A DNA stretch of 5,990 nt from Candidatus Omnitrophota bacterium. GTDB lineage: Bacteria > Omnitrophota > Gorgyraeia > Tantalellales > Tantalellaceae. The notes beneath the pieces were generated by a model. The model had not been told where the DNA came from. It did no database searches and saw nothing but the letters and a program-made list of their open reading frames with translations. Both the position numbers and the translations under genes were made by a program. Location: assembly GCA_028717825.1 (NCBI GenBank), contig JAQUNB010000085.1, positions 1 through 5,990 of the forward strand, read 5' to 3'. Positions within the stretch are counted from its first letter, which is position 1. Each line of letters starts with the position of its first letter. This document shows positions 1 through 5,308 of the stretch, piece after piece.

Positions 1-1
1 A

Positions 2-259
2 GACCTCCTGCCTGTTATACAACGGATAAACATGATCCTTATGGTCGCGCTTCCCGGTATTTTCACTCTTCTTTTAGGATGGGCATTTCTTTTGTCCTAT
101 CGTTTCCTTTCGCCTTTGGAAAGGTTGGAAGAGGATCTAAAACGCATTGACGACGGGGATTATAGCGTGAGGCTCCAGATAAACAGAGATCATGACCTTG
201 GCCCAATAGCAGACGTAATTAATGATCTTGTTGACAAACTTGATAAGAAGAAAGGTTAA
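2..259 (+). CDS. HAMP-domain membrane protein, C-terminal part (5' truncated)
   Basis: The reading frame is open from the window edge, so the start lies upstream; 85 residues are visible. A hydrophobic segment of about 23 residues (window residues about 12-36, from MILMVALPG to WAFLLSYRF) is a membrane helix. A HAMP-like module follows directly: a first amphipathic helix with SPLERLEEDLKRI, the connector GDYSVRL, and a second helix with DLGPIADVINDLVDKL. In sensor kinases and chemoreceptors HAMP passes a signal from a periplasmic sensor to a cytoplasmic output domain. Here the protein ends eight residues after the second helix begins to close (LDKKKG, stop), so no kinase, cyclase or methyl-accepting domain follows. 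The stop lies 4 bases before lpxA, suggesting co-transcription. The sensor part is missing, so the signal is unknown. HAMP assignment is by motif pattern and fairly secure; the role is not. Confidence 0.8.
   Translation, partial: DLLPVIQRINMILMVALPGIFTLLLGWAFLLSYRFLSPLERLEEDLKRIDDGDYSVRLQINRDHDLGPIADVINDLVDKLDKKKG
250..255 (+). promoter_or_regulatory. Ribosome binding site of lpxA
   Basis: GAAAGG ends 8 bases before the ATG at 264 and lies inside the last codons of the HAMP gene. It selects this ATG over the in-frame ATG at 222, which would overlap the upstream gene by 38 bases and would add residues not seen in LpxA proteins. Confidence 0.6.
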
Positions 260-263
260 TAAA

Positions 264-1058
264 ATGGCTATACATAAGACAGCAATAGTTGATAAGAGCG
301 CGGAAATATCCTCGGAAGCCGAGATCGGTCCCGGTGTAATGATCGAAAGGAATGTTGCCATCGGACCGGGTGTTAAAATAATGGCGAATGCGTTTATCGG
401 GAGGGGGACAACTGTCGGAGATGGCACTGTTATCCATATGGGCGCGGTTATTGGACACGAACCTCAGGACTTCTCGTATAAAGGCGCCGAGACCTTCACT
501 AAGATCGGCAAGAATAACATTATTCGTGAATATGTCACCATCCATAGAGGGACGGCGGAAGGTTCATCAACGATCATAGGCGACAGTAATTTTTTGATGG
601 GGTTATGCCACTTGGGGCATAATTGTAAGATCGGTAATAAGAATATAATCGCGAACAGCGCGTTACTTGCCGGCCATACCGAGGTTGGGGACTGTGTTTT
701 TATCTCGGGGAATGTTGTTTTCCATCAGTTTTGCAGGATAGGCAGTTACGCGATGATAGGCGGTTTTACCGGTGTTAATAAAGATGTTCCGCCGTATATG
801 TTGGTAAGGGGGCCGTCGGCTGTCCGCAGTATAAATCTCATAGGATTAAGGCGGGCAGGATTCAAAAGTGACATAATCAGGGAAATAAAGGAGTCTTTTA
901 GGATCCTGTTCCGCTCGGGGCTACAGGAAAAAGAAGCTCTGGAAAAGATAAAAACCGCTTATCATTCCGACGAGATAAAACATCTAATTTCTTTTATCGA
1001 AAATTCCAAAAGAGGGATATGTAAAGCCCGTTATGCTAAAGAGGAGTATTTCGAATAA
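264..1058 (+). CDS. lpxA: LpxA, acyl-ACP--UDP-N-acetylglucosamine O-acyltransferase
   Basis: LpxA catalyses the first step of lipid A synthesis: it moves an (R)-3-hydroxyacyl chain from acyl carrier protein to the 3-OH of UDP-GlcNAc in the cytoplasm. The protein has 264 residues, against 262 in E. coli. Residues about 2-185 are hexapeptide repeats of a left-handed beta helix, and the helical C-terminal domain starts near NLIGLRRAGF (191-200). Family signatures are PQDFSYKG (67-74) and IREYVTIHRGT (87-97). By alignment to E. coli, His119 in CHLGHNC is the catalytic base (E. coli His125), and His116, His138 and His154 match His122, His144 and His160. Gly167 sits where E. coli has Gly173, the acyl-chain ruler. 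The ATG at 264 is chosen for its ribosome binding site and family length. The gene follows the HAMP gene by 4 bases and precedes a small coiled-coil gene. No other lpx gene is in the window. Confidence 0.96.
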   Translation: MAIHKTAIVDKSAEISSEAEIGPGVMIERNVAIGPGVKIMANAFIGRGTTVGDGTVIHMGAVIGHEPQDFSYKGAETFTKIGKNNIIREYVTIHRGTAEGSSTIIGDSNFLMGLCHLGHNCKIGNKNIIANSALLAGHTEVGDCVFISGNVVFHQFCRIGSYAMIGGFTGVNKDVPPYMLVRGPSAVRSINLIGLRRAGFKSDIIREIKESFRILFRSGLQEKEALEKIKTAYHSDEIKHLISFIENSKRGICKARYAKEEYFE

Positions 1059-1064
1059 CGAAAC

Positions 1065-1070
1065 AGGGGG
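1065..1070 (+). promoter_or_regulatory. Ribosome binding site of the coiled-coil gene
   Basis: AGGGGG lies 5 bases before the ATG at 1076. A GTG at 1070 is in the same frame but overlaps the site itself, so the ATG is the better start. Confidence 0.55.
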
Positions 1071-1075
1071 TGGGT

Positions 1076-1414
1076 ATGCCGGATAAAACAGATTTTGAAA
1101 AACTTGTAGAAAAATATCAGCCCATAGTCAAGAAGACCGGAGAGAGGCTTGCGGAAACTATCAAGGCGGCGGAGAAGGATGTGGAGAGGATGTATAAGAT
1201 CGCCCATTCTCACATTGAGATCCAAATGAAAAATTTAGAGAAAGAAAAACTTTATCATGAAATGGGCAAATATGTTGCGCGAAGACTTTTTGAGGGTGGC
1301 CTTGATGTTCAGGAATTGGAGAAATTCAAAATACGGCTTGCCGAGATAGATGTCGAGAATGAAAAGATAAAGAAGAAGCTGGTGCAGGTTAAAAATAGCG
1401 GAAAGCGTAAATAA
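1076..1414 (+). CDS. Small charged coiled-coil protein of unknown function
   Basis: I do not recognise this 112-residue protein. It is very rich in Lys, Glu and Arg, has no signal peptide, membrane segment, Cys or Trp, and looks almost wholly helical. Heptad-like spacing runs through residues about 5-65 (FEKLVEKYQPIVKKTGERLAE and onward) and again in 80-108 (LEKFKIRLAEIDVENEKIKKKL), with a short turn around EGGLDV (74-79). That pattern suggests a helical hairpin or coiled-coil dimer in the cytoplasm. It begins 17 bases after lpxA with a strong ribosome binding site, so it probably belongs to the same transcript. A scaffold or partner protein is possible, but nothing in the sequence shows a link to lipid A. 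The ending NSGKRK is basic. Existence as a gene is well supported by its ribosome binding site, operon position and codon pattern; function is unknown. Confidence 0.8.
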   Translation: MPDKTDFEKLVEKYQPIVKKTGERLAETIKAAEKDVERMYKIAHSHIEIQMKNLEKEKLYHEMGKYVARRLFEGGLDVQELEKFKIRLAEIDVENEKIKKKLVQVKNSGKRK

Positions 1415-1435
1415 AATAATACTGGAAAATAAATA

Positions 1436-1530
1436 GGGCGAAGCCTGTTTTGCGCCTTTGCTCGCGACGATGGCAACGCTTGCTTCTGCGAAAATTCACG
1501 GATACCGCGGGATTGCTTAACCATATCCGG
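1436..1530. other. Structured, relatively GC-rich intergenic patch, possible degenerate repeat or small RNA
   Basis: This patch lies in the 185-base gap between the coiled-coil and protease genes and is visibly richer in GC than its AT-rich flanks. Three consecutive possible stem-loops can be drawn. GGCG (1437-1440) pairs with CGCC (1453-1456). TCGC (1462-1465) pairs with GCGA (1488-1491), enclosing GCAA-CGC-TTGC (1473-1483). CGGATA (1499-1504) pairs with TATCCG (1524-1529) around a 19-base loop containing CCGCGG. No start codon with a ribosome binding site opens a frame here. The string CCGCGGGATTGCTT resembles the end of interspersed repeats common in some environmental Gram-negative genomes, but that is from memory only. 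It is not a standard terminator because no T-run follows any stem. Confidence 0.35.
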
Positions 1531-1573
1531 CCTTTAAAATTACCCCAAAAGTAAGCTAGATCGTTCAGTTTAA

Positions 1574-1579
1574 TATACT
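1574..1579 (+). promoter_or_regulatory. Possible -10 element before the M48 protease gene
   Basis: TATACT sits 20 bases before the ATG at 1600 in an AT-rich stretch. No convincing -35 hexamer lies 16-18 bases upstream, so this is a weak candidate promoter for the three-gene unit that follows. Confidence 0.25.
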
Positions 1580-1599
1580 ATTTAAAACAAGTGATCTTT

Positions 1600-2736
1600 A
1601 TGGATATGACAGAAGAGAGTTCGGGTCAAAAGGCAGAAAGATACTCAGCCATTAAAACTCGTTTAATAGTGGCCGACTTTATTGTTTCCTTCCTGTTTTT
1701 GGTCGGTTTTCAATGTTTTTTGTCGAAAAGGACCGCGTTATTTTCCGCGGGCTTAACTGACAATTTTTATCTTCAATGCCTTATGTTTTCAGGGCTACTC
1801 CTGTTCTTGTCTTATGTTGTAGGCTTGCCGGTCCATTTTGTAAGCTCATTTATTGTTGAGAAGAAATTTTGTCTATCGACTCAAGACCTCCGGGGCTGGG
1901 CGGTCGATGAAATGAAGTCCTTGGCGATATCTTTTGTTTTTTTTGTTTTTTGTGTTGAAGCGTTCTATCTGATCTTGCGTGTTTTTCCCGGACATTGGTG
2001 GCTGGTCGCATCTTTTGGATGGATCTTCTTCACGGTCATACTTACCAAGATCTTTCCCGTTCTCTTGATCCCTGTATTTTTTAAGTATTCGTCGTTAAGC
2101 GACGGTGCTTTAAAAGAAAAGGTGCTGGTCATGGCCAAAAAAGCGAAGATCGATCTGTTGGACGTTTGTCAGATAGATTTCAGCCGTAAGACAAAGAAAG
2201 CTAACGCGGCGCTAACCGGTTTGGGCGGTACGCGGAGAGTTATCCTGACGGACACCTTGCTTGGCGAATTTTCACCCGGCGAGATTGAGGCCGTTGTAGC
2301 TCATGAATTTGGTCATTTTAAGCTCCGTCACATCTGGCAGCTTTTGTTTTTCTCAGGCGTGTTTACGATTCTCGGATTTTTTGTTCTGTCAAAGGTCATC
2401 GGCTGGGTCGTGTCGATTTCCGGTGCGTCGAGTGTCTCTGACCTGTATTTGTTCCCGATTATGATGCTTCTCATGTTCATTTCCGGGATCATGCTCCTTC
2501 CTGTGCAGAATTATTTTTCCCGTATTTTGGAGAGGGACGCGGATCTGTTCGCGCTTGAACTTACAAATAACCCCGAGAACTTTATAGCCATGATGAGAAA
2601 ACTGGGGGAGAAGAATCTCGCCGATATGAGCCCGTCAAAGATAAAAAAAATATTTCTTTTTAACCATCCACCGATATTTGAGAGGATCAATATGGCAAAA
2701 AAATTTACACCGAAAGATCCTAATCAAACGACGTAA
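1600..2736 (+). CDS. M48 family membrane zinc metalloprotease, Ste24-like
   Basis: This 378-residue integral membrane protease belongs to peptidase family M48 with a Ste24-type N-terminal domain. HEFGH at residues 235-239 supplies two zinc-binding His and the catalytic Glu. The third zinc ligand is the Glu in RILERDAD (Glu311), followed by the family Asp. FNHPPIFERI near the C terminus (about 354-363) is the usual closing motif. Membrane helices are visible near residues 25-42, 56-78, 105-127, 135-162, 247-271 and 285-303. In bacteria such enzymes cleave membrane or misfolded proteins; CAAX processing is the eukaryotic role and is not implied. At about 380 residues it is slightly shorter than the usual 410-420. 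The start is uncertain: GTG 1591, ATG 1600 and ATG 1606 share the frame. GTGATC at 1591-1596 could pair with the 16S tail, which favours an ATG. It probably leads a unit with the glycosylase 16 bases downstream. Confidence 0.93.
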   Translation: MDMTEESSGQKAERYSAIKTRLIVADFIVSFLFLVGFQCFLSKRTALFSAGLTDNFYLQCLMFSGLLLFLSYVVGLPVHFVSSFIVEKKFCLSTQDLRGWAVDEMKSLAISFVFFVFCVEAFYLILRVFPGHWWLVASFGWIFFTVILTKIFPVLLIPVFFKYSSLSDGALKEKVLVMAKKAKIDLLDVCQIDFSRKTKKANAALTGLGGTRRVILTDTLLGEFSPGEIEAVVAHEFGHFKLRHIWQLLFFSGVFTILGFFVLSKVIGWVVSISGASSVSDLYLFPIMMLLMFISGIMLLPVQNYFSRILERDADLFALELTNNPENFIAMMRKLGEKNLADMSPSKIKKIFLFNHPPIFERINMAKKFTPKDPNQTT

Positions 2737-2752
2737 ACCAGTGACAAGTGAT

Positions 2753-3409
2753 ATGAACAAGACAAAAAATAAATTGAAGCACATATACGATCTTATGGAA
2801 GGATATTATGGTGATCTTTCGTGGTGGCCAGCGGATAGTCCCTTCGAGGTTATAGTTGGGGCTATCTTAACCCAGAATACCTCATGGGGTAACGTTGAGA
2901 AGGCTATTATGGAATTAAAAAAGAATAACGCCTTAACTGTCCGAAAGATCGGTAATATGGATGAGACGGCCTTGGCCGGGCTTATCCGTTCTTCGGGATA
3001 CCACCGCGTTAAGGCCGGAAGGCTAAAAAATATTTGCCGCTTTATTTTAGAAGAATGCGGAGGGCGTTTAGAAGCGCTAAAAAAAGAACGGCAAGGAGTA
3101 TTAAGAAAGAAATTGCTTTCAGTAAAAGGGGTCGGCCCTGAAACTTGCGATAGTATACTTTTATACGCGCTCGATAAACCGGTTTTTGTCGTGGACGCTT
3201 ATACAAAACGTATTTTTTCACGTCATGGTATAATAAATGAAGATGTGGCATATGATGATGTCCAGCATCTCGTCCATGAGAATTTTCCACTGAGGGTAAA
3301 AAAGTTGAATAAACTACACGCGTGTATAGTCGAAACGGCAAAGAGGTTCTGTAAGAAAAAAATGGGGCTATGTAAAAACTGCCCGTTGGGTAAGATCAAA
3401 AAGAATTAA
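2753..3409 (+). CDS. Endonuclease III-like HhH-GPD DNA glycosylase, probably monofunctional
   Basis: This 218-residue base excision repair protein excises damaged bases from DNA. The Gln-bearing motif ILTQNTSWGNVEKA (38-51) and the helix-hairpin-helix LLSVKGVGPET (121-131) match endonuclease III, and VVDAYTKRI (146-154) carries the catalytic Asp148 of the GPD motif. The lyase Lys of E. coli Nth (Lys120) is replaced by Glu130 in GVGPET. That is typical of MagIII-like and related glycosylases, which lack AP-lyase action and often remove alkylated purines; the substrate here is inferred. The C terminus has Cys200-X6-Cys207-X2-Cys210, the first three ligands of the [4Fe-4S] loop, but the protein ends eight residues later with no fourth Cys. 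The start is the ATG at 2753, after AAGTGAT; an in-frame GTG at 2741 is possible. A longer frame from 2678 would overlap the protease gene and is rejected. Confidence 0.92.
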   Translation: MNKTKNKLKHIYDLMEGYYGDLSWWPADSPFEVIVGAILTQNTSWGNVEKAIMELKKNNALTVRKIGNMDETALAGLIRSSGYHRVKAGRLKNICRFILEECGGRLEALKKERQGVLRKKLLSVKGVGPETCDSILLYALDKPVFVVDAYTKRIFSRHGIINEDVAYDDVQHLVHENFPLRVKKLNKLHACIVETAKRFCKKKMGLCKNCPLGKIKKN

Positions 3410-3437
3410 TTTTTTAATGTTTTGGAAAGAAGGGGCG

Positions 3438-4217
3438 ATGAAAGATTTAGGAAAGATCAGGAAAGTCGCAGTGTGCGCCGCATATAAGGCAGGCGCTTAC
3501 GCGATCAAGAATCTCGGGAAAATAAAAGAGATCTCACATAAAAATGGCCATAATAATCTTGTGACGAATGTCGACAAAAAATGTGAAAAAATGATAGTAA
3601 GTATGATCAAAAAGCATTTCCCGGAGCATTCGATCTTGGCGGAAGAGGGGGGAGAGCTGCTTTTGAGGGATGATTTCAAATGGATCATAGATCCTTTGGA
3701 TGGCACTACCAATTACGCGCATGCGCTTCCGATCTTTTGTGTATCGATCGCTGTTGCGTACAAGGATGATGTTAAGTTCGGAGTTGTATACGATCCGGCG
3801 AGGGATGAGATGTTCGAGGCGGAAGAGGGCAAGGGGGCCTATCTGAACGGTAAAAAAATATCCGTATCAAAGATCGACAAAATACCGGATTCCCTGATGG
3901 TCACGGGTTTTGCCTACGATATGGATACTAGAAAAAAGAATTTGGATTTTATGAGGAAGATGCTCGAAAAAGCTCAAGCAGTCAGACGGTTAGGGGCCGC
4001 CGCGATAGATCTTTGTTATGTTGCGTGCGGTAGATTTGAAGGGTTTTGGGAGTTTGGTCTTGCGCCTTGGGATACTGCCGCGGGTCAATTGATCGTAAAA
4101 GAAGCGGGCGGAAAAATATCAACACTTGATAACGGCAAATTTGACATTTTTCAAAAGCAAATAGTTGCGACTAATGGGATGATCCATGCGGAAATGATCA
4201 AACTGTTGAATGTGTAA
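3438..4217 (+). CDS. Inositol monophosphatase family protein (SuhB-like)
   Basis: This 259-residue cytoplasmic enzyme is a Mg-dependent, Li-sensitive-type phosphatase of the inositol monophosphatase family, which hydrolyses myo-inositol phosphates or related sugar phosphates. Metal-binding motifs are complete: AEEGGE (68-73) with its Glu ligand, WIIDPLDGTTNYAH (82-95) with Asp85 and Asp88, and APWDTAAG (209-216) with Asp212. VRRLGAAAIDLCYVACGRFEGFWE (182-205) is the conserved substrate-side segment. Length agrees with E. coli SuhB (267). SuhB proteins may also take part in rRNA antitermination; the exact substrate cannot be read here, and histidinol-phosphate or fructose-1,6-bisphosphatase activity is possible in related proteins. 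The ATG at 3438 is chosen because AAGGGG precedes it; the upstream ATG at 3417 has no ribosome binding site. It follows the glycosylase gene by 28 bases and probably ends that transcript, though no clear terminator follows. Confidence 0.94.
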   Translation: MKDLGKIRKVAVCAAYKAGAYAIKNLGKIKEISHKNGHNNLVTNVDKKCEKMIVSMIKKHFPEHSILAEEGGELLLRDDFKWIIDPLDGTTNYAHALPIFCVSIAVAYKDDVKFGVVYDPARDEMFEAEEGKGAYLNGKKISVSKIDKIPDSLMVTGFAYDMDTRKKNLDFMRKMLEKAQAVRRLGAAAIDLCYVACGRFEGFWEFGLAPWDTAAGQLIVKEAGGKISTLDNGKFDIFQKQIVATNGMIHAEMIKLLNV

Positions 4218-4249
4218 AAGTTCGTGTGCTTTAGGCGTTTAGAAAAATA

Positions 4250-4278
4250 TTGATTTTTAGTATGCAATTTGTTATAAT
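4250..4278 (+). promoter_or_regulatory. Sigma70-like promoter P1 for the unknown membrane protein
   Basis: TTGATT (4250-4255) and a perfect TATAAT (4273-4278) are separated by exactly 17 bases. The predicted start of transcription is near 4285, giving a leader of about 100 bases before the ATG at 4386. Confidence 0.65.
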
Positions 4279-4312
4279 ATTTTCACAATAGGTTAAAATT
4301 TAAAAAAGTTAG

Positions 4313-4341
4313 TTGCTTTATCTTCGTTATAAGTGTACAAT
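4313..4341 (+). promoter_or_regulatory. Second, downstream sigma70-like promoter P2
   Basis: TTGCTT (4313-4318) and TACAAT (4336-4341) are again 17 bases apart. This would give a start near 4348 and a leader of about 38 bases. It is weaker than P1 by match and may be a chance hit in AT-rich sequence, or a tandem promoter. Confidence 0.4.
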
Positions 4342-4385
4342 AGTAAATGTAATGAAAGTGTGCTTATAAAAGGATGGTGGGGAAT

Positions 4386-4757
4386 ATGAAATATAGAACA
4401 GTTATTGAAGTTGTTTGCGATGCTCCTGATCCGGATAGCGCAATTGATATCGCGGGTGAATATCTGCGTGGGGATGTGGATTTCGGTGTTGAAATGAAAA
4501 CAAAGATCTCATCTTTGCGCGCTTACAAGATGAAAAAGTATCTTGTGTCTGTTATCGCCATGCTTTTTATTTCGTCAAGTTTGCTTCTACAATTTATACC
4601 CTTATCAGGCGTATCGAACAATGCGGGTAGGACCGGTTCCCCGGTTTTTAGCACTTATACGGTCATGCCTTCTCTTAATACGAAAGGTAAAGACGATTTT
4701 CGAAAAGAGTGGGATGAGAAAAAAGGCGAAGCAGTGCTTGATTACTTAAAAAAATAA
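4386..4757 (+). CDS. Single-pass membrane protein of unknown function
   Basis: I do not recognise this 123-residue protein. Residues 1-50 look like a small alpha/beta domain: a strand YRTVIEVVCDA, a helix DPDSAIDIAGEYLRG, and a second strand GVEMKTKISSL. Residues 51-73 (YLVSVIAMLFISSSLLLQF) are one hydrophobic helix preceded by the basic stretch RAYKMKK, so the N terminus is predicted inside and the C-terminal 50 residues outside. The tail is first low in charge (about 74-98), then ends in a charged helix (DDFRKEWDEKKGEAVLDYLKK). The ATG at 4386 follows GGTGGGG and AAAGGA; the ATG at 4374 has no usable site. An internal ATG at 4530 would give a 75-residue product starting MKKYLVSV, resembling a signal peptide, but lacks a ribosome binding site. 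It stands alone between its own promoters and a strong terminator. Real gene likely; function unknown. Confidence 0.75.
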   Translation: MKYRTVIEVVCDAPDPDSAIDIAGEYLRGDVDFGVEMKTKISSLRAYKMKKYLVSVIAMLFISSSLLLQFIPLSGVSNNAGRTGSPVFSTYTVMPSLNTKGKDDFRKEWDEKKGEAVLDYLKK

Positions 4758-4779
4758 TGATGGTCAAAATATTAACATG

Positions 4780-4813
4780 CAAAAAAGGAGCATAACGCTC
4801 CTTTTTTGTTTTT
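4780..4813 (+). terminator. Strong intrinsic terminator after the unknown membrane protein gene
   Basis: C-A6-GGAGC (4780-4791) pairs perfectly with GCTCC-T6-G (4797-4808) around the loop ATAAC, a 12-base-pair stem. The 3' arm runs into TTTTTTGTTTTT. The A6 arm on the 5' side means the hairpin also reads as a terminator on the other strand. It separates the membrane protein gene from the response regulator promoter. Confidence 0.9.
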
Positions 4814-4829
4814 ATGGCTTATGTTTGTG

Positions 4830-4858
4830 TTGAAAAGTCGGGATCGATTATGTATACT
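4830..4858 (+). promoter_or_regulatory. Sigma70-like promoter of the response regulator-Nudix unit
   Basis: TTGAAA (4830-4835) and TATACT (4853-4858) each match consensus at five of six positions and are exactly 17 bases apart. The predicted start is near 4865, a leader of about 29 bases before the ATG at 4894. It lies just downstream of the terminator. Confidence 0.65.
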
Positions 4859-4893
4859 TCTTATGTTTAAACGTTATTTTTTTTGAGGAGACC

Positions 4894-5307
4894 ATGAAGG
4901 ATAAGCGTAGTGTTCCAAAACTAAAAATATTGATTGTAGATGATCAAGAAGGGATCGTTTCCTTCCTGAACGAGTTTTTTACTAACAAGCATTACGATGT
5001 CGTCCAAGCTACGAACGGGAATGTTGCTTTGAAAATGGTAAAGACCGAAGCTCCTCAGATCGTTCTTCTGGATATAAGACTCGGGTGGGGAAAAGACGGT
5101 ATAGAAGTGCTTAAGGAAATAAAAGCTATGGCACCCGATACAAGGGTTGTTATGATGACGAGTGTCGCTGACGACGAAGTCGTGCAGGAAGCTTTTAGTC
5201 TCGGGGCAGACGATTATATAATAAAACCTTTCAGCTTGGTCTATCTTGAAAAGGTCGTTATGCTTAAGGTGCTAAACCTTGCTATTAAGCGTATAGGTGA
5301 CGGATAA
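4894..5307 (+). CDS. Single-domain response regulator (CheY-like receiver)
   Basis: This 137-residue protein is one receiver domain with no DNA-binding or enzyme output, so it probably acts by protein contact or as a phosphorelay step after phosphorylation by a histidine kinase not present here. The acidic pair Asp16-Asp17 (ILIVDDQEG), phosphoacceptor Asp60 (IVLLDIRLG), switch Thr89 (VVMMTS) and Lys111 (YIIKPFS) are all present. The loop after Asp60 reads DIRLGWGKDGIEVL: it lacks the usual Pro (as in DIRMPGMDG) and is one residue longer. About 26 residues follow the KPF motif, enough for the last helix only. GAGGAG at 4885-4890 is the ribosome binding site for ATG 4894. The stop at 5305-5307 is one base before the Nudix ATG, so the two are very probably co-translated. 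Partner kinase and target are unknown. Confidence 0.93.
   Translation: MKDKRSVPKLKILIVDDQEGIVSFLNEFFTNKHYDVVQATNGNVALKMVKTEAPQIVLLDIRLGWGKDGIEVLKEIKAMAPDTRVVMMTSVADDEVVQEAFSLGADDYIIKPFSLVYLEKVVMLKVLNLAIKRIGDG
5295..5300 (+). promoter_or_regulatory. Ribosome binding site of the Nudix gene, inside the response regulator gene
   Basis: AGGTGA lies 8 bases before the ATG at 5309. The in-frame GTG at 5297 is part of this site, so the ATG is the better start. The arrangement suggests translational coupling with the response regulator. Confidence 0.6.
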
Positions 5308-5308
5308 A

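Noticed and set aside
222..263. 5' extension of lpxA to an ATG inside the HAMP gene
   Set aside because: It overlaps the upstream gene, lacks a ribosome binding site, and adds 14 basic residues absent from LpxA proteins; ATG 264 gives the family length.
137..545. Overlapping minus-strand frames opposite lpxA
   Set aside because: They are antisense to a strongly conserved gene, with low-complexity, repeat-like translation from hexapeptide codons.
1309..1524. Minus-strand frame of 71 codons reaching into the intergenic patch
   Set aside because: It has no ribosome binding site, is half antisense to the coiled-coil gene, and its remaining part comes from the hairpin patch rather than a protein-like sequence.
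1415..1599. tRNA or other known RNA gene in the intergenic gap
   Set aside because: No cloverleaf arms, no TTCGANTC-type T-loop and no CCA end could be found; the hairpins do not fit a known RNA family I can name.
3042..3341. Open frame on the minus strand, 99 codons
   Set aside because: It lies wholly opposite the DNA glycosylase gene, has no recognisable domain, and its composition is that of an antisense shadow.
4243..4258. AAAAAT-ATTG-ATTTTT hairpin as a terminator for the phosphatase gene
   Set aside because: The stem is only six A-T pairs with no GC, and it overlaps the -35 element of P1, so it is more likely plain AT-rich promoter sequence.
4543..4749. Second + strand frame within the unknown membrane protein gene
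   Set aside because: It has no start signal, and the other frame has promoter, ribosome binding site and a sensible membrane topology.
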